Shown one piece after another: positions 1 through 6,626 of a DNA stretch of 9,586 nt. Positions within the stretch are counted from its first letter, which is position 1. Each line of letters opens with the position of its first letter. Source of the DNA: an uncultured Ignavibacteriota bacterium (lineage in GTDB: Bacteria > Bacteroidota > Ignavibacteria > Tepidaquicellales > Tepidaquicellaceae); assembly GCA_903901375.1 (NCBI GenBank), contig CAIUQV010000404.1, forward strand, positions 1 through 9,586, written 5' to 3'. Both the position numbers and the translations under genes were made by a program. The notes under the pieces are model-generated. The model did not search any database. It was not told where the DNA came from and saw only the letters and a list, made by a program, of their open reading frames with translations.

Positions 1-74
1 AATCCTGCAGCACTAAGTTCAATTGCAAGTGCTGAGCCTACTTTACCAACTCCTATTATTGTTATTTTATTCAT
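1..74 (-). CDS. Rossmann-fold NAD(P)-binding protein, N-terminal fragment (partial)
   Basis: Reading the minus strand from the ATG at 74-72 gives 24 residues before the window ends, starting M-N-K-I-T-I-I-G-V-G-K-V-G-S. A beta strand followed by GVGKVG matches the GxGxxG dinucleotide-binding loop of Rossmann folds. The ATG overlaps the TGA of dtd in an ATGA joint, and GGAT lies just upstream, which supports this start and co-translation as the last visible gene of the prmC-dtd operon. The fragment is too short to name the enzyme. ProC-like or DUF2520-type proteins and malate/lactate dehydrogenases begin in a similar way. The Rossmann fold is fairly secure; the substrate is unknown. Confidence 0.72.
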   Translation of the reverse strand, partial: MNKITIIGVGKVGSALAIELSAAG

Positions 75-517
75 TTATCCAGAATTATAGTTACAGGGCC
101 GTCGTTTATAAGTTTAACCTGCATATCAGCACCAAATACACCGTCTTTAACTTTATCTGCGAAATAATTTTCTTTCGTATGTTTGAGAAAATACTGATAC
201 ATCGGTTCAGACTTTTCAGGTACTTCTGCATTTATATAACTCGGCCTGTTACCGCTTTTACCATTATCTGCACACAGAGTAAACTGCGAAATAATTAACA
301 GTTCACCTTTTATGTCCTTAACGCTCAGGTTCATCACTCCTTTGTCATCGTCAAATATTCTTAAGTCAAGCAATTTCTGTGAAAGTTTATGAATATTAGT
401 TTCAGTGTCTCCCTTTTTGATTCCGAGAAGCACCAGCAATCCCTGCCCAACTTCATTGTGAACTTTTCCGTTAATCTCTACCGATGCACTTTTGCACCTT
501 TGAATTACTGCAATCAT
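71..517 (-). CDS. dtd: D-aminoacyl-tRNA deacylase (Dtd)
   Basis: This 148-residue protein is the full usual length of bacterial Dtd, a cytoplasmic homodimer that hydrolyses D-amino acids (and glycine) mischarged on tRNA. Visible family marks are the start M-I-A-V-I-Q-R, the SQFTL active-site segment at about residues 77-81, GNRPSY at 89-94, VFGADMQV at 127-134, and the C-terminal NDGPVT at 138-143 that carries the Gly-cisPro dipeptide used for chiral selection (G140-P141). The start ATG overlaps the prmC stop by ATGA, and the stop TGA overlaps the ATG of the next gene, so it sits in the middle of a coupled operon. All key motifs are intact, and nothing suggests decay. Confidence 0.96.
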   Translation of the reverse strand: MIAVIQRCKSASVEINGKVHNEVGQGLLVLLGIKKGDTETNIHKLSQKLLDLRIFDDDKGVMNLSVKDIKGELLIISQFTLCADNGKSGNRPSYINAEVPEKSEPMYQYFLKHTKENYFADKVKDGVFGADMQVKLINDGPVTIILDK

Positions 518-1374
518 CTTCTGAGTATTAATATCCTGAAATTGTTGTTATAATCTTTTGCAAAAGTGTAATTCTCAATACCCGATTCACCAAGAAGCTT
601 TTCCAGTGCAGGTTTAGCGTTATAAGCAATTTCAAGAAAGAACTTTGCATTGCAGGACTTATAGATTTCAAAAAACCTTTTGTAGTACGTAAGCCCGTCT
701 GAATTGTCTGTTAGAGCAATTTTGGGTTCAAACTCTCTCACTTCAGTTTCAAGTTCATTGTATTCAGTAAGTGGTATATACGGCGGATTAGAAACAAAAT
801 AATCATAATCAGGATTCTCAATCTCCATAATATCTCCATTTATAGCTGTAATATTCTTTAAGCCATTCAGTTCAGTATTCTTTTTGCATAAAATAACGGC
901 AGATTCTGATAAGTCAATTCCCCTGTATTCACAGCTGACTCCTGCTTTTTCAAGCTCTTTACAAATTGCGATTGCAATACAGCCTGAACCTATCCCTGCT
1001 TCAAGTATTTTTACTTCTTTTAATCCGGATTCTTTTATATCATTCAGAAGTCTTTCGACAAGTACTTCAGTATCCGGTCTGGGAATCAGTACAGATTTAT
1101 CGACGAGTATATCATATCCGTAAAAATTGGTCTTTCCTGTAATGTACTGCAGCGGCTCGTTGTTCAGCCGTCTTTTAAGATGACTTTTGAATAATTCAGT
1201 TTCTTTTTTCTGCAAAGGTTTATCAAACTCCAGATACAAATCCAGTCTTCTGCAATTGAGTGCATCAGCCATCAGCAGTTCAGCGTTCAGTCTGGCATCA
1301 CTGAAATTTTTCTCCTTCAGCAAATTAGCAGAATAGTTAAGAATCTCCAACAGTGATGTGAGTTTTTCGCTCAT
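514..1374 (-). CDS. prmC: Peptide chain release factor N5-glutamine methyltransferase (PrmC/HemK)
   Basis: The 286-residue protein is of normal PrmC length. In this family the enzyme uses SAM to methylate the glutamine of the GGQ motif in release factors RF1 and RF2, which speeds termination. An N-terminal helical domain (about 1-85, including PLQYITG at 74-80 and VLIPRPDTE at 95-103) precedes a class I methyltransferase domain. The SAM-binding loop is EAGIGSG at 125-131, and the diagnostic NPPY that holds the target glutamine side chain is at 196-199. The start lies 3 nt after the stop of the amidohydrolase-like gene, and the stop overlaps the dtd start by ATGA. There is no obvious Shine-Dalgarno sequence, so coupling to the upstream gene is likely. 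Next to dtd it makes a small translation-fidelity cluster. Confidence 0.96.
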   Translation of the reverse strand: MSEKLTSLLEILNYSANLLKEKNFSDARLNAELLMADALNCRRLDLYLEFDKPLQKKETELFKSHLKRRLNNEPLQYITGKTNFYGYDILVDKSVLIPRPDTEVLVERLLNDIKESGLKEVKILEAGIGSGCIAIAICKELEKAGVSCEYRGIDLSESAVILCKKNTELNGLKNITAINGDIMEIENPDYDYFVSNPPYIPLTEYNELETEVREFEPKIALTDNSDGLTYYKRFFEIYKSCNAKFFLEIAYNAKPALEKLLGESGIENYTFAKDYNNNFRILILRR

Positions 1375-1377
1375 TAC

Positions 1378-3036
1378 TTATTTTCCGAAAACAATCTTAC
1401 CGTTTACGACTGTCTTCAAAACTTTGATGTTATTAATTTTCCCTGCATCAATTATGAATATATCATCCGAGAGTACTATAAAATCAGCATATTTATCTTT
1501 TTCAAGCGTCCCTTTTGTGTTTTCCTGAAATCCGGAATAAGCTGCATAGACTGTAAATGCTTTCACTGCATCAAGTACACTTAGCTTCTGATTTGGATTT
1601 GGAATGCTACCCTGTGTTGTTTCAAGCGGCTGCCTGTTAACAAGCAAATGAATCAGTGTTATAGGACTGATGTAATTACTGTATGGGAAATTTGTGCCGG
1701 CAGTTATATATTTTGTGCTTTGGAGCATTGCATTCCACATACCAACTGAATTTAAATTATTCTCAGAAATATAATCCTTTATTATCCCGATGTCTGTCAT
1801 CGTTTCCTCCGGACGTACAGACGGAATTATTTTCAGTGCACCAAGCCTGCTTAAATCAGAAGGCGAAATGAATTCTATGTATTCAAGCACAGTTCTGTGA
1901 TCTTTTGGATTCTTTTCCTTGAGTACTTTTTCAATGATGTTAAGGTTATTCGTTACTGCTTTATCACCAACAGATTTTATGCAGAACTGAAAACCTTTAT
2001 CAATGGCTTTTTTAAAAGTAGTTTCAATCTCTTCATCGGTAGCGTAGAGAAAAGTATTCTTGATATCCGTTTTGTATTTATCATTCATAGATGCTGCCTG
2101 AAGGGTCAATGCACCGTCATAGTCAATAGAAACCGCTCTGACAGTGAGAAAGTCTTTGTAGTTAACTTCAATTCCTTTAGTCAGGTATTCTTCGAAAGAA
2201 GCATCACCAGCACTGAGAATGCCGTACATTTTAATCGCAAGTTTATTACTGTCTATAATCTGCTTAAAAAGATTAATTGCCTCTTTATTCACAGTTCTGT
2301 CGTGAACTTCAGTAATACCGTATTTGGCCAGTTCAAGTGTTGCCAGCTGAAGCGAGCTTGCCAAATCTTCTTTAGATATCTCAGGCGACTTTTCTTTAAC
2401 CAGGTTAACGGCTTTATCAAAAAGTAATCCTGTCAGTTCCCCTTTTTCGTTTTTCTCGATTTCACCATCCTTTGGGTCAGGTGTCTGATTGGTTATCTGA
2501 AGTGTCTGCAGCAGTTTTGAATTAGCCCATACCATATCGCCAGTAATATTGACTATGTAAACATTATGGTTAGGTGCGGATACATCAAGCAGGCTCTTGT
2601 CAAATTTAAGCAGATCTTCTTCTTTGAAGTTAAGTTCATTCAGTGCATATCCCACTACCCAACTGCCCTCTTTTCTTAATTTGGCATTGTCAGAAATAAG
2701 TTTCTGTACTTCTTCAATTGATTTTACGTTTGAGAAGTTAATAAAATTAAGATTCTTTGCAAATTCCACCAAGGAGCCTTCCATATCCGTAAATCCGGGA
2801 ATAACAGTCTTCCCATTAAGGTCAATCACGTCCTTAGTGTCAAATTTCTCTTTAATCTTAGCAGTAGTCCCAATTTCAAGAATCTTACCGTCCCTAATCG
2901 CCATAGCTTCGTAAACAGTATTATTCCCATCCAGAGAATATATTTTACCGTTAACAAAAACTGTCACGGGTGATTTTGAACACGAACTAAGAGCTGCTAC
3001 AAGTAATAATATTAATAAAGATTTTATATATCGCAT
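1378..3036 (-). CDS. Amidohydrolase-family lipoprotein (YtcJ-like), metal ligands apparently lost
   Basis: A 552-residue protein with a lipoprotein signal: Lys at 5, a hydrophobic stretch, and lipobox LSSC ending at Cys19. The rest follows the YtcJ-like Amidohydrolase_3 pattern: a small beta domain (NGKIYSLDG, MAIRDGKILEIG, NGKTVIPGF), a TIM-barrel region, then KAFTVYAAY and KYADFIVLSDDIF near the C-terminus. Compared from memory with family consensus, the catalytic positions differ: HxH after PGF is E86/S88, the GHxxW histidine is D167, the carboxylated lysine is S303, the HAIGD histidine is K354, IEHAQ has Y386, and GSDxPV has N449. The frame is intact over the full family length, so this looks like a maintained non-catalytic relative rather than a pseudogene. 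It is probably a periplasm-facing binding protein. It is the first gene of the operon with prmC. The start has no Shine-Dalgarno sequence but is fixed by the signal peptide. Confidence 0.88.
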   Translation of the reverse strand: MRYIKSLLILLLVAALSSCSKSPVTVFVNGKIYSLDGNNTVYEAMAIRDGKILEIGTTAKIKEKFDTKDVIDLNGKTVIPGFTDMEGSLVEFAKNLNFINFSNVKSIEEVQKLISDNAKLRKEGSWVVGYALNELNFKEEDLLKFDKSLLDVSAPNHNVYIVNITGDMVWANSKLLQTLQITNQTPDPKDGEIEKNEKGELTGLLFDKAVNLVKEKSPEISKEDLASSLQLATLELAKYGITEVHDRTVNKEAINLFKQIIDSNKLAIKMYGILSAGDASFEEYLTKGIEVNYKDFLTVRAVSIDYDGALTLQAASMNDKYKTDIKNTFLYATDEEIETTFKKAIDKGFQFCIKSVGDKAVTNNLNIIEKVLKEKNPKDHRTVLEYIEFISPSDLSRLGALKIIPSVRPEETMTDIGIIKDYISENNLNSVGMWNAMLQSTKYITAGTNFPYSNYISPITLIHLLVNRQPLETTQGSIPNPNQKLSVLDAVKAFTVYAAYSGFQENTKGTLEKDKYADFIVLSDDIFIIDAGKINNIKVLKTVVNGKIVFGK

Positions 3037-3218
3037 AATGATTTAATTTATTAGTTTAGTCTGATTATCATATTAACATAATAAATAAAGCATTCTTTTA
3101 AAATGCAATTTCAGTCTTTATTCTTAAATAGTTAATAATAAACGGGATATATGCATTTTCTAAAAGTATCACTTAAAGTGGTATTGATTTAGTTATAATT
3201 TGTTAATATCTTACAGAC
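3037..3218. promoter_or_regulatory. Divergent promoter region between the prmC operon and the merR-ettA genes
   Basis: This 182-bp, very AT-rich gap separates the outward-facing starts of the lipoprotein gene (minus) and the MerR-family gene (plus), so it should hold promoters in both directions. On the plus strand, TATAAT at 3194-3199 is a perfect sigma70-type -10 about 20 nt before the ATG at 3219, but the matching -35 (ACTTAA at 3171-3176) is poor. No clean TTTG/TAnnTTTG pair of the Bacteroidota type was found. No convincing minus-strand promoter stands out. As the MerR-family protein is encoded alongside, it could bind here, but no clear operator dyad was seen. Confidence 0.45.
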
Positions 3219-3719
3219 ATGAAGCAAAGCAATGTATCAATGAAAGAAAAGTTTACCATGAAGAAACTTTACTACTCAATCAGTGAAGTAGGAAAAATCA
3301 CTGACCTTGAGCAGTATGTTTTAAGGTACTGGGAAACAGAATTTGAGCAGCTAAAACCTGCGAAGAATCTGGCGGGGAATCGTATATACACAAACAAGGA
3401 CATCAAACTAATACTCTACATCAAAAGGCTTTTACGCGACGAAAAATACACTATCGAAGGTGCTAAGAAGCTTCTGAAAAATTATAATTTCAAGGAAGAC
3501 CAGCCTGATTCTTCAGAACCTGTAAAAGAGAATAAGACCCAGGAGAGAAAAGTTTCACAACCTGTCCGCAGTGATAGTAAGCAAAACAAAGAATTAAGTC
3601 TCTTCAGTTCGGAAGAAACATCTTCCAGTTCATCTCAGGATGAAGAAACTCTTGAATTAAAGAGAGACCTCAAAGAATTAAGATCATTCTTAAGCGACCT
3701 TTTAAACGATTTAGACTAA
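3219..3719 (+). CDS. MerR-family transcriptional regulator with short acidic C-terminal tail
   Basis: This 166-residue protein has an N-terminal MerR winged-helix domain (about residues 14-88): YYSISEVGKITDL, then VLRYWETEFEQLKPAKN, GNRIYTNKDI and YTIEGAKKLL, matching the recognition helix, wing and dimer-leading helix of small regulators common in Bacteroidota-type genomes. There is no effector-binding domain. Instead a polar linker (about 92-125) leads to a Ser/Glu-rich stretch (129-144) and a final amphipathic helix (about 145-164), which could form a coiled coil for dimerisation. The family start usually lies close to K-K-L-Y-Y-S, so M14 (ATG at 3258), preceded by the purine run GAAAGAAAAG, may be the true start; M8 (3240) is also possible. 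Its targets are unknown; the adjacent divergent promoter is the obvious candidate. Confidence 0.85.
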   Translation: MKQSNVSMKEKFTMKKLYYSISEVGKITDLEQYVLRYWETEFEQLKPAKNLAGNRIYTNKDIKLILYIKRLLRDEKYTIEGAKKLLKNYNFKEDQPDSSEPVKENKTQERKVSQPVRSDSKQNKELSLFSSEETSSSSSQDEETLELKRDLKELRSFLSDLLNDLD

Positions 3720-3812
3720 TCCATTTTATATTTTAAGGTACTTTCGTTACGGTCTTTTTATATCCTAATAAATTACATTTATTATTATTAATTTATCCAA
3801 ATTTTAATACCT

Positions 3813-5486
3813 ATGGCAGATAATAAGATTATATTTTCAATGGTGGGAGTTACGAAAACATTTCCACCTCATAAAACAGTTCTGAAGAATATTTACCTGT
3901 CGTTTTTCTACGGCGCTAAGATTGGAGTAATTGGTCTGAACGGTTCGGGTAAATCTACACTTCTTAAAATAATAGCAGGGCTTGAGTCATCGTTCGATGG
4001 CGAAGTACATTTCACGAAGGAATATTCTGTAGGGTTTCTTTCTCAGGAACCTGAACTGGATGACAAAAAGACTGTGAAAGAAACAGTAATGGAAGGTGTA
4101 CAGGAGATTGTTGACATACTAAAGGAATACGAAGAAGTGAATAACAAGTTTGCCGAGCCGATGACGGATGACGAGATGACGAAGCTCATTGAGCGTCAGG
4201 GAGAACTCACAGAACTTATCGACCACAAAGGCGGATGGGAAATAGACGCAAAGTTATCGCGTGCTATGGATGCTTTAAGATGCCCCGATGACGATGCTTT
4301 AATCGAAAACCTAAGCGGAGGCGAAAGAAGACGCGTTGCTTTATGCAGACTTCTGCTAATGGAACCTGATATTCTTCTTCTTGATGAACCTACAAACCAT
4401 CTTGATGCAGAATCAGTTGAATGGCTTGAACTTCATTTGCAGCAGTATAAAGGGACTGTCATTGCAGTTACTCACGACAGGTATTTTCTTGATAACGTTG
4501 CGGGATGGATACTCGAACTTGACCGTGGCGAAGGTATCCCATGGGAAGGAAACTATTCCTCCTGGCTGGACCAGAAATCGAAACGCCTTGAGATGGAAGA
4601 AAAAACTGAAAGCAAACGCCGTAAGACACTCGAACGCGAACTTGAATGGGTAAGGATGTCTGCCAAAGCACGACACGCAAAATCAAAGGCAAGACTTCAG
4701 GCATACGACAAACTCCTTAACGAAGATACGAAACAGAAAGAAGACAAACTAGAGATATACATTCCAAACGGACCGCGTCTTGGGAATAAAGTTATTGATG
4801 CAATAAAGGTAAAGAAATCTTTCGGAGATAAAATGCTTTTCGAAGACCTAAACTTCACACTTCCGCCAGCCGGGATTGTAGGAGTGATTGGTCCGAATGG
4901 TGCCGGTAAAACAACACTTTTCAGAATGATACTCGGAACGGAAAAACCTGACGAAGGGAATTTTGAAGTAGGAGAAACTGTAACTATTGGATACGTTGAC
5001 CAGAGCCACATTGAGCTAAATCCTGAAGATACTGTCTGGAAAGCTATATCTGAAGGTGCTGAATCAATAGAACTTAGCGGTAAACAGTACAATTCCCGTG
5101 CATACGTCGGCAGGTTCAATTTCAATGGAGCAGATCAGGAAAAGCTTGTTAAGAATCTATCAGGCGGAGAAAGAAACAGACTACATCTTGCATTAACGCT
5201 GAAAACACAGGCAAACGTATTGCTTCTTGACGAACCAACGAACGATATAGACGTAAACACGCTTCGTGCACTTGAAGAAGGACTTGAAGGATTTGCAGGA
5301 TGTGCGGTAATCATATCACATGACAGATGGTTTTTAGACAGAATTGCAACTCACATTCTTGCGTTCGAAGGAGATTCGCAGGTGTACTTCTTCGAAGGCG
5401 GATATTCAGAATACGAAGAAAACAAGAAGAAGAGGCTCGGAGATGCAACACCTAAAAAATTCAAGTACAAGAAACTATTCGATTAG
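3813..5486 (+). CDS. ettA: ABC-F ATPase, energy-dependent translational throttle EttA
   Basis: The 557-residue soluble protein has two ABC domains and no membrane segments, very close to the 555 residues of E. coli EttA. The first domain has Walker A GLNGSGKST (41-49), signature LSGGE (167-171), Walker B ending D191-E192 and H-loop H221. The region about 88-155 corresponds to the EttA arm. The linker at about 250-305 (SWLDQKSKRLEMEEK, KARHAKSKARLQAY) is the P-site tRNA interaction motif. The second domain has GPNGAGKTT (360-368), LSGGE (449-453), D473-E474 with NDID, and H503. The C-terminus (RLGDATPKKFKYKKLF) matches the family end, so the gene is complete. In E. coli EttA binds the ribosomal E site and gates early elongation by ATP/ADP state; the same role is inferred here. 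It follows the MerR gene by 93 nt and overlaps the next gene by at least 44 nt. Confidence 0.94.
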   Translation: MADNKIIFSMVGVTKTFPPHKTVLKNIYLSFFYGAKIGVIGLNGSGKSTLLKIIAGLESSFDGEVHFTKEYSVGFLSQEPELDDKKTVKETVMEGVQEIVDILKEYEEVNNKFAEPMTDDEMTKLIERQGELTELIDHKGGWEIDAKLSRAMDALRCPDDDALIENLSGGERRRVALCRLLLMEPDILLLDEPTNHLDAESVEWLELHLQQYKGTVIAVTHDRYFLDNVAGWILELDRGEGIPWEGNYSSWLDQKSKRLEMEEKTESKRRKTLERELEWVRMSAKARHAKSKARLQAYDKLLNEDTKQKEDKLEIYIPNGPRLGNKVIDAIKVKKSFGDKMLFEDLNFTLPPAGIVGVIGPNGAGKTTLFRMILGTEKPDEGNFEVGETVTIGYVDQSHIELNPEDTVWKAISEGAESIELSGKQYNSRAYVGRFNFNGADQEKLVKNLSGGERNRLHLALTLKTQANVLLLDEPTNDIDVNTLRALEEGLEGFAGCAVIISHDRWFLDRIATHILAFEGDSQVYFFEGGYSEYEENKKKRLGDATPKKFKYKKLFD

Positions 5487-6177
5487 TTTTCTTAAGAAAA
5501 TTGCCGGCAGTATATTAGACTTTGCATATCCAAAAATATGCATCATCAGTGATTGCCGTTTAGATTCGGGTAATTCTAACGACTTCGTATCAGATGCCGT
5601 ACTGGCAAAGCTTGAAACAATTAAAGAGGAAGAGTTTTCATTTATAAGAACGAAAATCAATTCTGACTTCTTTTACTCCCGATACGCATTCCGCCATGAC
5701 AACGAAATACAGACACTCGTCCATTATTTAAAATACAAGAAATTCACAAAGATTGGTCACTTCCTCGGCAAAATAGCAGGTGAACAATTAGCAGATAAAT
5801 ATTCCGACAAACTCAAAGAATATAAATATCTGTTACCCGTTCCCCTATTCGGTGGCAAGCTAAGGGAGCGCGGCTACAATCAGAGTCTGTACATTTGCAA
5901 TGGTATAGCAGAAATCACAGGGCATGAAATCATAAACGAAACGATGATTCGCGTAAAGAATACAAAATCTCAGACGGGACTATCTTATCAGGAAAGAATC
6001 ACAAACGTGCAGGACGCATTTGAACTCAACAGCAAATCAGGCAGGACTATAGACGGTGGAATTCTTGTGGTGGATGATGTCTTAACTACAGGTTCGACGG
6101 TAAAAGAAGTAATAAGGCTGCTTAAGCAATCGACGAGCGTGAATGTGGGAGCAGTGACTGTGGGACTGGCGAAGTGA
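5443..6177 (+). CDS. ComF/GntX-family phosphoribosyltransferase-like protein
   Basis: The reading gives 244 residues from the ATG at 5443. Family marks are ILDFAYPKICI near the N-terminus, LPVPLFGGKLRERGYNQS at about 131-148, TKSQTGLSYQERITNVQDAF at about 174-193, and the PRPP-loop sequence VVDDVLTTGST at about 209-219. ComF proteins have a type I phosphoribosyltransferase fold; in naturally competent bacteria ComF supports handling of incoming DNA, but the general activity is poorly defined. The reading frame is open upstream to an ATG at 5344, but 5443 fits the family length and has AGAGG upstream. No ATG, GTG or TTG occurs in frame between 5443 and the conserved core, so it must overlap the ettA end by at least 44 nt, in another frame. 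The usual pair of CxxC zinc motifs is eroded to Cys33 and Cys38 only. Confidence 0.87.
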   Translation: MQHLKNSSTRNYSISFLKKIAGSILDFAYPKICIISDCRLDSGNSNDFVSDAVLAKLETIKEEEFSFIRTKINSDFFYSRYAFRHDNEIQTLVHYLKYKKFTKIGHFLGKIAGEQLADKYSDKLKEYKYLLPVPLFGGKLRERGYNQSLYICNGIAEITGHEIINETMIRVKNTKSQTGLSYQERITNVQDAFELNSKSGRTIDGGILVVDDVLTTGSTVKEVIRLLKQSTSVNVGAVTVGLAK

Positions 6178-6326
6178 TGGTATATTGCAAAGACAGAAAT
6201 GAATTGTCATTAGGAAAGTAAGAAATCTTAAAATGGAACGCGGATTTTTAAATATTGTAATTTTCTTGTTTTAATGAATATATGGTAATTCTTTAGCTTG
6301 TTGTAGATAGGTTGCTTAGAGAGTGC

Positions 6327-6340
6327 ATACTGAGATATAC
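6327..6340 (+). repeat. Direct repeat, left copy, bounding the spacer module
   Basis: ATACTGAGATATAC here matches ATACTGATGATATAC at 6491-6505, differing by one inserted T. The two copies lie 164 bp apart and bracket the 11-bp array and the inverted repeat. Confidence 0.6.
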
Positions 6341-6408
6341 GGGAGATAAATGGAGTATGAGCGGAGGATAAGTGGACTTTCAGTGGACTGTTAGTGGAGA
6401 ATGTTAGG
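6333..6408 (+). repeat. Degenerate 11-bp tandem repeat, seven units
   Basis: Seven adjacent units, six of 11 bp and one of 10 bp, all end in GG. The four units from 6365 to 6408 are the clearest: AGGATAAGTGG, ACTTTCAGTGG, ACTGTTAGTGG and AGAATGTTAGG. The three before them (6333-6343, 6344-6353, 6354-6364) are more diverged but keep the AG start and GG end. The consensus is near AGNATNAGTGG. Eleven is not a multiple of three and the frames are broken by stops, so it is not a coding repeat. The spacing is close to one helical turn, so a repeated protein-binding site would present all copies on one face; that is inference. Confidence 0.65.
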
Positions 6409-6418
6409 TTTTGTTGTA

Positions 6419-6481
6419 TTATCAGTTATTTAATTCGTTAAAGTGTGGAATATTGCTATTTTTAACGAATTCCACTGATAA
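6419..6481. repeat. Interrupted inverted repeat (8 + 11 bp arms)
   Basis: The left arm is TTATCAGT (6419-6426), five unpaired bases, then AATTCGTTAAA (6432-6442). The right arm is TTTAACGAATT (6461-6471), two bases, then ACTGATAA (6474-6481). The 19 paired positions are exact and enclose an 18-nt loop. There is no T-run after either arm, so it does not look like a simple intrinsic terminator. It could be a binding site, a cruciform or hairpin, or the remains of a small palindromic element. Confidence 0.7.
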
Positions 6482-6490
6482 AATCAGAGT

Positions 6491-6505
6491 ATACTGATGA
6501 TATAC
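6491..6505 (+). repeat. Direct repeat, right copy, bounding the spacer module
   Basis: ATACTGATGATATAC is the second copy of the sequence at 6327-6340 with one extra T. It also contains the inner part of a small dyad, GTATA (6489-6493) facing TATAC (6501-6505). Confidence 0.6.
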
Positions 6506-6626
6506 AGTTTACTAAAATAGGATTTGATTGTCAAGTCATTTTTAGAGTATAGATAGGTGAATTTTTACTTTGTGATTGCTTAAAAGTGCTTGTTTTTATT
6601 TAGGGAAGTGAATAAATTAATAATAA

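Larger units (their letters stand above)
6178..6626. other. 449-bp gene-free spacer with a structured repeat module
   Basis: No reading frame of credible length or family was found here on either strand; the longest plus-strand frames noticed are 13-14 codons. The spacer contains, in order, a weak dyad at 6198-6211, a direct repeat copy at 6327-6340, an array of about 11-bp G-rich units at 6333-6408, an interrupted inverted repeat at 6419-6481, a short palindrome CTGAT-AAA-ATCAG at 6475-6487, and the second direct repeat copy at 6491-6505. It must also hold the 3' end of the comF-like transcript and the promoter for the exported-protein gene at 6627, though neither a clear terminator nor a clear promoter could be picked out. 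GGGAAG at 6603-6608 is too far from the ATG at 6627 to be a normal ribosome binding site. Confidence 0.7.

Noticed and set aside
1897..2427. Open frame of 176 codons on the plus strand, opposite the amidohydrolase-like gene
   Set aside because: It is fully antisense to a well-supported gene, has a biased Phe/Asn/Val-rich composition typical of a shadow frame, and shows no motif.
3720..3812. Terminator and separate promoter between the MerR gene and the ettA-like gene
   Set aside because: No stable hairpin with a T-run and no clear promoter pair was found in this AT-rich 93-bp gap, so neither is listed as a feature.
4413..5125. Minus-strand open frames opposite the ettA-like gene
   Set aside because: They are antisense to strongly conserved ABC-F coding sequence and have no recognisable domain.
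5344..5442. Long upstream extension of the ComF-like reading frame from an ATG at 5344
   Set aside because: The 33 extra residues are basic and polar, match no part of the family, and lie wholly within the out-of-frame ettA-like coding sequence. The ATG at 5443 gives a normal length and has AGAGG upstream.
6233..6274. A 13-residue hydrophobic open frame after the comF-like gene
   Set aside because: It is too short, has no clear ribosome binding site, and nothing supports it beyond the open frame.
6333..6408. CRISPR array or iteron-type replication origin
   Set aside because: The units are directly adjacent at 11 bp with no spacers, and no cas, rep or plasmid gene is nearby.
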